Shown here piece by piece: positions 55,980-64,000 of a stretch of DNA of 64,000 nt. The position numbers and the translations under genes are program-made. This DNA comes from Brachypodium distachyon (Eukaryota; Streptophyta; Magnoliopsida; Poales; Poaceae), in assembly GCF_000005505.3 (NCBI RefSeq), contig NC_016135.3, forward strand, positions 10,262,613-10,326,612, in the 5' to 3' direction. A model generated the notes under the pieces. That model worked only from the letters and a program-made list of their open reading frames with translations. It was not told where the DNA came from and ran no database searches. Each line of letters starts with the position of its first letter. Position 1 is the stretch's first letter.

Positions 55980-56977
55980 CTAGCTAAATACCCATGCGTT
56001 GCTATGGATGAAAAAATTAGATTACTCGCTAAATTAGATTAAAATCACTATTACATGTTAGCGGCACTGCCCATCTTATTTCAATTTTGGTGACAAACAT
56101 TATCCACATGTCAATCTTTTGCAAAAGGTTTAGTTCTTTTTTATCCCATTCGACCAAAATATGATCGGTTCCGCAATCACTGATAACGGAACAAATAGAT
56201 TTAATTGTTGAGTAAATATCACAAAACCCCTAGTTTGTGAAGAACCGTATCGCAAAACTACACATTTTCGGTTTTTTATTACATAACCCGCATTCTTGGA
56301 CAAAACTGTATTGATAAACCCATAATCTCGATGTCGAACGGCTAATAGGGCAACTGACATCGAGGGCCCACATGTTGGCCTAAAAAACGAAAACTGTGTT
56401 AACTTAGTACGTCCGGTTTGGTTCAGTTTTCTGCCAGTTCAGGCTGGTTCGGGCCATGGAGATGGAGGGTACGAGCGCCCTGCAAGAAAGCCCCTCCGCC
56501 GCCCCGCGAGCTCCTAGGCGCCGGCCTCCTCCAGCGCTGGATAGACCTTGCCGCCGTCTCCATCCGCTTCGTGCCGGCACGGACGCGAAGAGTCTCTCGG
56601 CACGCTCCACCGTGACCCGAACCAGCGGAAAACCAAACAAGACCGGGCTAAGTTAACACGATTTTCGTTTCTGAGGCCGACGGGTGGGCCTTGATGTCAG
56701 TTTCGCTGTTAGCCGCGTTGACAGCGAGATTATGGGTTTACCGACACAGTTTTGTCCAAGAATGCGGGTTATGTGATAAAAAACCCGAAAATGTGTAGTT
56801 TTGCGATACGGTTCGTTAGAAACTAGGGGTTTTGTGATATTTACTCTTAATTGTTTGCATTAGAAAGAGAGGTACAATTTTTTTTTAACAATAGAAAAAG
56901 ATGACGAGGTTATTTCTTCACAACAAAAGGAGGTGACGAACCGTCACCACCAATTGACTCTTTTATAAGAGTAAAGA
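55980..56977 (-). mobile_element. non-autonomous Helitron, split by a MULE
   Basis: Same ends as 680-935. The minus strand starts TCTTTACTCTTATAAAAGAG and ends CTAG after CCATAGCAACGCATGGG, a clear CCAT/ATGG terminal hairpin. It sits between A (55979) and T (56978). Without the MULE and its duplicated 9 bases it is about 350 bp. No coding capacity. Confidence 0.83.
56210..56846. mobile_element. Mutator-like element with GC-rich insert (Pack-MULE candidate)
   Basis: 637 bp, exact 9-bp duplication TTAATTGTT (56201-56209 and 56847-56855). Inverted repeats of about 200 bases start GAGTAAATATCACAAAACCCC. Between the arms, 56405-56650 is GC-rich, unlike the AT-rich arms. It has open frames on both strands (plus 56456-56656, minus 56640-56404) and looks like a captured host gene segment. 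The source gene is not recognised. Confidence 0.85.
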
Positions 56978-57704
56978 TGTGAGCGCAAATTGAGTTTCCA
57001 ATTGTTTTTTTTTTACCGAGAGCTTCCAATAGTTTATCTATACAATTCACTAAACATGATTGATATGTACACGCTGATCATGATACGGGTTTGAGTCCTC
57101 TCAATTGTATAGAGTATATTATTTGTCAAACATTTACAATCAGGTGAAGTGAAGTAGTAAGGTTTCAATGTCATATGTATCAAAAGACAGAACTATTATC
57201 TTGTGTCATTTTATTATGGAGTGATCTTGTCGAACTTTTCAAGTTCAAGACAGTACATGCGTCACCATGCGTAAAAGTGAAAATCGCTGTCGTGAGAAGC
57301 TGGACGAAGCTGTATATAGAGAGCTCCAACCTAGGATAGGATAGCAGGAGAAGTGTAACATGTGGGACAGTGGGGAGTGCCGCGAGGGAGAGGGCTCTGG
57401 GAAGAGGTCGGCAAACTGGCAAAGTGGACTTTAGAAAGAAATCATGGTGAATTAACCCCTTTGGCTCGCCATCAAACAGCCAACGAACGAAGAAGCCAGC
57501 CGGCAAAGTGGTGCCATTTGCTTCCCTCTTCTCGCATCTCCTCTATCCGTCCGCCCTTCGCTTTACTTGCAGCACTACTGCAGTACTGCTAGTGTGCTGT
57601 TTTACTGCGGCCATCGAACTGCCCCAGAGCGGCTTCCAAATTCGAGGCGTAAATCCCGGAGAGGAGGAGTAGGGCCAAAACCTAGCCACCGCCCGCCCGC
57701 GGCG
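56978..57704. other. EXO70B upstream region
   Basis: A T-run micro-insertion lies at 56994-57035. TATATAGA at 57313-57320 could be the TATA box, giving a leader of roughly 360 bases. The leader ends CCAAAACCTAGCCACC before the start codon. Confidence 0.4.
56994..57035. repeat. micro-insertion with 14-bp duplication
   Basis: GTTTCCAATTGTTT (56994-57007) and GCTTCCAATAGTTT (57022-57035), two mismatches, flank TTTTTTTACCGAGA. Confidence 0.6.
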
Positions 57705-59756
57705 ATGTCGGCGCCCCCGCCCCCGCCCCCGCCTCCGCCGCCGGAGGAGCCCGTCGCCGTCGCCGTCGTCGGCAACGACAAGGTCCTCGCCGCGGCGCAG
57801 CACATCGTCAAGTCGCTCGCTACGTCCAAGAACGCCGCCGACGACATGATCCGCATCCTCTCGGGCTTCGACCACCGCCTGTCGTCCATCACCGCCGACC
57901 TCTTCCCGTCGCCCTCGCCTTCCCACTCCCTCTCCCCCTCCGACGCCGACACCTCGGAGCCCGAGGCCCTCTCCATGGCCGCCTTCGACGCCGCGGAGCA
58001 GCTCATCCACCTCTGGGACACCACCCCGGAGGCGCTCGTCTTCGACGCCCCCGACGACGCCGCCGCCGCCGACTACCTCGCTGCGGTCGACGTCGCCGTC
58101 GACCACCTCGCCGCCGGGAGTCTTGCCGCCACCTCTGGGCGCGCGGGGGTCGCCGTGCAGCTCGCTATGGCGCGGCTCGAGGACGAGCTCCGGCACCTCA
58201 TGCTGCGCCACTCCGTGCCACTGGACGCCAGCGGGCTCTACTGCTCGCTGCGTCGCCTCTCGCTGGAGTCCATGGACGATCTCGACGCTTCCTCCGAATT
58301 CGATCCCACCACCCCGCACAGCCAGGAGGGCGCACCAGATACCGCCCGCAGCGCCAGTCTGGTGGGGAACCCGTTTGACGACCAGCTCTTCGACTTAGTG
58401 CGGCCGGATGCTGTTGACGAGTTGCGCGCCATTGCTGAACGGATGGGGCGCGCTGGGTATGAAAGTGAGCTCATGCAGGTGTATTGTGGCATCCGCCGTG
58501 ACCTACTTGACGAGTGCCTCGTGGTTCTGGGTGTCGAACGGCTCAGCATCGATGAGGTGCAGCGTGTGGAGTGGAAGCAATTGAATGACAAGATGAAGAA
58601 ATGGGTGCATGGGGTCAAGACGGTTGTCCGTTCCCTGCTGACAGGTGAACGCCGGCTCTGTGATCAGGTGCTTGCAGTGTCCGATGAGCTGCGGGATGAG
58701 TGCTTTGTTGAATCCACCAAGGTTTGCATAATGCAGATTCTTAACTTTGGGGATGCCGTGGCTGTGTGCCCTCGATCGCCAGAGAAGGTTTCCCGGATTC
58801 TTGACATGTATGAGGCACTTGCTGAGGTAATCCCTGAACTGAAGGAGCTGTTCTTTGGGACTCCTGGGGATGATGTTATCTGTGATTTGGAGGGGGTCCT
58901 TGGGAGGCTTGGGGATGCAGTGAAGGGAAACCTTCTTGAGTTTGGGAAGGTTCTACAGCAGGAGTCATCACGACGACCTATGATTGCTGGTGAGATCCAC
59001 CCAATCACACGCTATGTGATGAACTATCTTAGGTTGTTGGTCGTTTACAGTGACACTCTTGACAAACTCCTGGATGATGCTGCTGCTGGAGATTTAGATC
59101 ACAATGCTTCACATGGAGGTGCTGATGAGGATGAGGATTATCTGGAGAGCTTGACTCCACTTGGACGCCGTTTGGTGAAGCTGATGTCCTATTTGGAGGC
59201 CAATTTGGAGGAAAAATCTAAACTTTACGATGATGGTGCACTGCAGTGTATTTTTTCCATGAATAATACACTGTACATTGTCCAAAAGGTGAAAGATTCC
59301 GAGCTTGGGAGGGTTTTAGGTGAGCATTGGACACGGAGGCGCCGTGGGAAGATTCGGCAAAACTCGAAGAGCTACCTTAGGATATCATGGACCAAGGTTT
59401 TGTCTTATCTCAAGGACGATGGCTATGGCAGTGGGGGTGGAAGTAGTCTTGGGAATTTGAGTTCGAGGGTCAAGGAGAAATTTAAGAACTTCAACATGGC
59501 ATTTGATGAGATATACAGGAGTCAAACGCTCTGGAAGGTACCGGATCCTCAACTCCGCGAAGAGCTCAAGATATCTATATCTGAAAATGTGATTCCAGCA
59601 TATCGTGCTTTTCTGGGGAGATATGGTAGTCTAGTGGATAATGGAAGGAATTCAGGAAAATACATAAAGTACACTGCAGAGGACTTGGAGAATCAGCTGT
59701 CTGATCTGTTTGAAGGGTCACTAGGGTCTGCCAACCATTCCAGGAGGAGGCTGTAG
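57705..59756 (+). CDS. EXO70B1: EXO70B-type exocyst subunit
   Basis: Single exon, 683 aa. EXO70 binds phosphoinositides and tethers secretory vesicles at the plasma membrane; plant B-type members also act in autophagy-linked transport and immunity. The N-terminus has a proline run, then a helical region (DKVLAAAQHIVKSLATSKNA) and acidic/Ala-rich linkers. The Exo70 domain spans about 255-672, from ELMQVYCGIRRDLLDECL through WKQLNDKMKKW and EIHPITRYVMNYLRLL to RYGSLVDN and KYIKYTAEDLENQLSDLF. The absence of introns fits B-type rather than A-type EXO70 genes. Start: ATG 57705 (MSAPPPP) is chosen over the in-frame ATG at 57567 because the 46 codons between look like leader sequence. Confidence 0.92.
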   Translation: MSAPPPPPPPPPPEEPVAVAVVGNDKVLAAAQHIVKSLATSKNAADDMIRILSGFDHRLSSITADLFPSPSPSHSLSPSDADTSEPEALSMAAFDAAEQLIHLWDTTPEALVFDAPDDAAAADYLAAVDVAVDHLAAGSLAATSGRAGVAVQLAMARLEDELRHLMLRHSVPLDASGLYCSLRRLSLESMDDLDASSEFDPTTPHSQEGAPDTARSASLVGNPFDDQLFDLVRPDAVDELRAIAERMGRAGYESELMQVYCGIRRDLLDECLVVLGVERLSIDEVQRVEWKQLNDKMKKWVHGVKTVVRSLLTGERRLCDQVLAVSDELRDECFVESTKVCIMQILNFGDAVAVCPRSPEKVSRILDMYEALAEVIPELKELFFGTPGDDVICDLEGVLGRLGDAVKGNLLEFGKVLQQESSRRPMIAGEIHPITRYVMNYLRLLVVYSDTLDKLLDDAAAGDLDHNASHGGADEDEDYLESLTPLGRRLVKLMSYLEANLEEKSKLYDDGALQCIFSMNNTLYIVQKVKDSELGRVLGEHWTRRRRGKIRQNSKSYLRISWTKVLSYLKDDGYGSGGGSSLGNLSSRVKEKFKNFNMAFDEIYRSQTLWKVPDPQLREELKISISENVIPAYRAFLGRYGSLVDNGRNSGKYIKYTAEDLENQLSDLFEGSLGSANHSRRRL

Positions 59757-62700
59757 TTCCCTTTGATGGTATTTGGTTACAGGTATGGTCTTGTTACAAG
59801 TGATAGTATATTGCTGAACTGCTGGCGGAACCACATGCATTGAATTGGTGCTTGGCCATAGTTCTTATGGTGCTGCAATACCACAGGAGTCCACAGGAGG
59901 ATCCTTTGGTTTTATAAATCAGATCAATGTGTACCGGAAATAATGTACGTGTATTGTTTTTTCAGTGTACAAGTATCTTTGTACATTTCAGTGTCCAAGA
60001 TCTAGGAATTTGGCACTATCTAGAGAGCCACTTCGTGGAATAGATTGAACATGTTATATGTGTGTACTGTTGGAGAACATATAACATACTCCGTATTGCA
60101 GAAGATATGAAAAGAGGGCATGTTTAGGCCCAAACAGAAAGGAATAGATTTTGAAATTTGCAAACTCGGATATGATGTGATTCAAACATATCTTATGAAG
60201 TCCTTGAAATTAAAGACCCCGCTGCAGAACTGACCACATTGCAAAATCTGGTTGATCGTAATATTGAAGAAAATAAGTACCACTGATCGGGATCTCTGTG
60301 CAGAAGTCAGTATGCTTCTATATTTTACGCTCACATGTCACCTTAGAATGAATGCATGCCTTGTTTAGCAAGATACTTGTATATGACCCCAAATACATTA
60401 TTCTCAGAGTCTGAAATAAAGGCCGTCTAATCAGACTGTAGGCTGTTGCTACAAGGTACTCTAGATGTGTTGAATTGGTCTTCATAAATATATGTTAATA
60501 ATGATCTCCAGACAACTAATTTAGAAGGTGTTCTTCATACATATATGTTAAAGATCGACTCTTGTTATTTTAGTGACTAAGTTATAAATGATATTGTCCA
60601 GCATTTCTGTTTTTAAGACCTTCTAGATGTGTTGAATTGGTCTATTTTCATATAAACACAATTTTTACTACTGTTAGGAGTCAGGACTTGTCTCTTGGCA
60701 TTGGTAATGTTTGACAACTCAATTTTACCATCCTCTTCTGCCTCATGATTTATTGGTACTATTATATTGTTCATGTACTCCCTAAAGTGAATTGAAGAAA
60801 AAATGTACATATATCATGGCAAAATAAATATATATCCGTAAACTGATTCTACTCCTTTTACGATACTATTCATCTTTTTTTTATTATACTTTTGAAGGCT
60901 TGCTTCTAGTAACCTCAGACTGATAGAATTCGCAGTTTACAGACTGGATCATCATGGTGGGATTATTTGGGTTTCTGTGGGATATAGGGATACTTATTAT
61001 AAGCACATCCATGTCTATCATAATTTATAAGCAGATTTCAAGAATTCAGGATAGAGTTCAAGACATGTGACAGCTACTGCCCGAGTAGGAGCACAGTAAG
61101 TTATTTTCAACACTTTGCTGACGTTCTAAAATTATGAAAAGCTCCATTGGTACTCTCTCCTTTTTACCCTCATTTATATCTCATCACTCTTCATCATTTG
61201 TGGTTAAGCACATAAAGTAGTAGTAGGCTGTTCCTCTCCTGTTCCCAAGATAACTACTATCAGTGTCTACCTTAATCCTGGTGCAAGACCAAAATACAGT
61301 AAAATGAACTAATGAATGGAGGTGGTAATTACTTTACCAAAATAGCTCGGTGTTCTCTTTGATAACATAGTTAATTAATTATCTAAGGTCATATGGTTTG
61401 TTATTTTGTTTTCCCATGTAGTTATATAATTGTAGCTTTTTAATGTGAATTAACGTAGCCTCATAGTGGATGCAAGAACACACGTTTTTGTGGAAGAAGA
61501 ATTAGATCGTGTTTTTATTGATTATTACTCCATTTTTGTGCCTGCCTTATTTGATAAAGCTTCAGCAGCTTCTTGAACTACCTGAGTATGTAGGGATTGA
61601 GCATGGAGCGGTCAGGCCTCAGGTATTCAGCTTGGTTCACCTGATGTTACAGTGGATGAGCAGTATCCTTATTGATGCCATTGTATATTCGTATTGATAC
61701 TTCTTTGTATCCCTGTATGACCATTTGTGCTCATGGTTTGGCATGTTTGCTTGTGGAGCTGCAGAGAAATGAATATGAAGTAATTTACATTATAAAGCTG
61801 TTGCAAGGCTTCACCTTGTCATTAAGCATACGGAAGGATGGCAAAATATTGTAGTGCTGGTACCTTATTTCTTCAAGTTGTGTCAATCAAATCTTCTCTT
61901 TTCCTTTTGAACATGTCTAGCTGGAGATTTGTAATTTTGTGGAGTAGCAAGTTGTACAGGGGTAGTCACATGGTAATCATGTTTCCAAAAACCGGTGCTC
62001 ATAGGCCTAGTGGCCTGAAGGCTGTAACCACCTAACGTTTTGGAGCAACCTTCCACCTGGTAAACCGCAATCTTATACTACTCCTCAACTAGAGAAGAAC
62101 ATGGCGTAGTGGACCCTGGCTCGTTCTGTAGAGTGCAACTTTGACCTCTAATATCTTTGGTAATACTATGTATAGAACTCTACAATATTGTAATATATGG
62201 TTTTGAAATATCCAGTGTAAATATTTATAAAGGTTTGCATGGAAAAAAATATGTAAGGTTATCTGTAGTCAAAGTTATGAATGTTTGCACATGCGTCCAA
62301 AATATGATGTTTTTATGAACTAGAGGGACCCGTATCTTCAATGATCCAAACCACTCCCGCACTGTTGCTCAAAGAGTGGTTCTAAGCTATGTGCTATCAA
62401 CTACGCCTTCGACCTTTTGTAGTGCTCCTTTGGTCCCAATCACGGAATCAATCACCTTCTGCCAAAAGATGTCACGTCGTTGATGAATCGTCGGACGGAA
62501 TACACCTTGATATGGTGGAACAGAGGGAGTATGTCACGTTTTGTCCCAACATTTGAGATTTGAATTAGGACAAAACTAGAACATCTTATAAAATGGAACA
62601 AAAAAAACCCACAGAGAAGGTACTACATTGGATTTAGTTGTAGGCTGGAGTCTAAATGTTGCTAAAGGCCAAGAATATCGCAAAGCTCAGGTAATTCTCA

Positions 62701-62855
62701 AATTATTCAATGCACACCATTGCCATCCATTAGTCTGTCCATGCCAGGAGGTTGTGAGAAGGAACTAAGCATCAACAACAGCTGCAACCCTGAGAAGAAG
62801 GGAAGGAAGGGAGCAGAAGATAATGTACAATTTTCACATGAGTGAAGCTGCTATG
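59757..62855. other. gene-free stretch between EXO70B and the CBS gene
   Basis: The EXO70B 3' region occupies the first part. 61557-61623 reads KLQQLLELPEYVGIEHG in one frame and is followed by GTATTC, so it might be a stray exon or 3' untranslated intron border; the family is not recognised. The rest is AT-rich with no clear feature. Confidence 0.35.
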
Positions 62856-64000
62856 TCATACGGTACTGTTTGCAGGTAGGGGAACGACACCATCGAAGAA
62901 ATCCCCAAAGTAATGGCGCGGCTCGTGTACCAGTTTGGAGATTATGTCCCTCAGTGTGATGACCCCCTCGGTGTCGCCCTTGTCATCAACCACATAAATC
63001 CTGTGGATCTTCTCCGTGTCCAGCTTCAGTATGATGTCCTTGATCGCATCGTCCCTTTTGCATGTGATGACATCGTGCAACAGGGGGGACGGCTCGTGTT
63101 GCTCCTGGAGATGGTGGCGCACTGCGGTAAGGAAATCCTTTGCTGCGATCGTCCTGAGGATGCATCCAGAATTATACAAGGGGCACTTATGTAGCAATAT
63201 CTGGTGCAAAACTCCTAGCATCTATGTCGCTTGATGCAAGTGCAGAATTAGACTAGATTTGCATATAGGTGACCAGAGATAAGAAAGCCTATCAATATGC
63301 ATGCATCAGAATTACAAACCTGTATTGTTTGTATATCTTAGGGGCTGTCAGAAGATATTGGACATCTCTTATGCTAATATTACCAATTGCTTTTGTTCCA
63401 GTTGTGTCCATCACTGGCAGACCACCAACCCCCTTCTCTCTCATCAGTTGGAAGGCTTTTAAGACTGGCTGATCTTCATTTACCTATAGAGTTACAGAAT
63501 TTATATCAAAAGTAAAAAGAACAAACAAGAAGGTAGCATTGAACTTTCTTCTTTAGTTGGAGGTAAAATAGTTTAGGCCTTTTCTCTGTTTAGTTGCTGA
63601 TAAATAGTTAATGCCTTTTCTATGGTACAAATGTTGCACACAACTAACACAAGTGAAAATGCTTGTGCTTCTTTTCCAGAGAGCACATGCAGGTTTGTTA
63701 CAGCATCACGATGTTTTCTTCCTTATATGCAGATGAAAGTACCAAATAGTTGCATGATTGAGATCAGCAATTCGGAGGTACCTTAACAAGTTTGTATGGC
63801 TTCATCAAAGGAAGACCCAGTTCAGAGAGTTTCTTAGTTCCCCAGCTTTCAAACCACGGAAGTCCAACACATTCTGCAAGCATGTGCACAACAGAGGATT
63901 GTGTAATGATATTCTCAATATGATTGCCCCCCATATCTACAACTGGGAGGCTCTTCATCCTGTACTTTGATAGAAGAAGCAACATTGTGAGGAATGTATC
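62856..64000 (-). CDS. PV42-like CBS-domain protein (SnRK1 gamma-like), partial
   Basis: Minus-strand exons 64000-63782 (continues beyond the window), 63483-63320 and 63153-62856, with GT/AG borders and consistent phase, giving the last 226 residues. CBS-type repeats are visible: MLLLLSKYRMKSLPVVD with IENIITQSSV; PVLKAFQLMREKGVGGLPV with AIGNISIRDVQYLL; and AIKDIILKLDTEKIHRIYVVDD with TEGVITLRDIISKLV. The end is HYFGDFFDGVVPLP, the characteristic C-terminus of plant PV42-type SNF4-like proteins. These bind adenine nucleotides and are linked to SnRK1 kinase regulation, mainly in reproductive tissue. The 5' exons lie past the right edge. Confidence 0.88.

Noticed and set aside
57543..58319. 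258-codon minus-strand ORF opposite EXO70B
   Set aside because: Shadow of a GC-rich exon; glycine/valine-rich with no domain.
62500..62620. possible Stowaway fragment (GAGGGAGTA, then GGACAAAACTAGAACATC)
   Set aside because: Words typical of Stowaway ends occur but not in an order that gives a terminal inverted repeat with TA flanks.

Overview
The window is nuclear DNA of a grass, most likely a Pooideae (wheat, barley, oat or ryegrass type). The evidence is spliced plant genes with GC-rich 5' exons, many Stowaway and Tourist MITEs, a tRNA-derived grass SINE, an 1829-base solo LTR of Angela/BARE/WIS type (Copia), and a Ty3/gypsy Tat-type element with an antisense gene. The species cannot be fixed from sequence alone.

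Layout. 1-1865 is a large imperfect palindrome with a small Helitron in its left arm. 2.0-9.9 kb holds decayed LINEs, MITEs and the last two exons of an alpha/beta-hydrolase gene. 9.9-11.9 kb is a complete PIF/Harbinger element with a broken transposase. 12.2-24.9 kb is a Tat-lineage gypsy element. Its gag and pol are decayed, it carries a multi-exon antisense gene, and its 3' LTR is cut off. The cut joins a degenerate copy of the 5' end of the RsgA gene that lies intact 5 kb downstream. Right after that junction, with its own TATA box, is a small two-exon gene for a secreted eight-cysteine defensin-like protein (25.1-25.6 kb). A solo LTR and several tandem, inverted and purine-rich repeats fill 25.9-29.8 kb.

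30.1-39.6 kb is a five-exon gene for RsgA, a circularly permuted ribosome-assembly GTPase probably imported into plastids. Its long introns carry MULEs, a Stowaway with a Tourist inside it, a SINE and a 61-base satellite array. 39.6-49.3 kb is gene-poor with scattered MITEs. 49.3-50.7 kb encodes a FIT/FER-like bHLH factor (iron-response clade), 52.6-54.3 kb a SWP73/BAF60 subunit of SWI/SNF remodellers, 57.7-59.8 kb an intronless EXO70B exocyst subunit, and 62.9-64.0 kb (minus strand) the 3' part of a PV42-like CBS-domain protein. Between the last few genes a MULE with a GC-rich insert sits inside a second Helitron of the same family as the first.

The host genes are unrelated single-copy genes and do not form a pathway. 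The less usual content is structural: insertion sites that can be read precisely, satellite arrays inside transposons, a gene-fragment/LTR junction in front of a new small gene, and a recurrent class of very short T-rich insertions between 9-16-base direct duplications.
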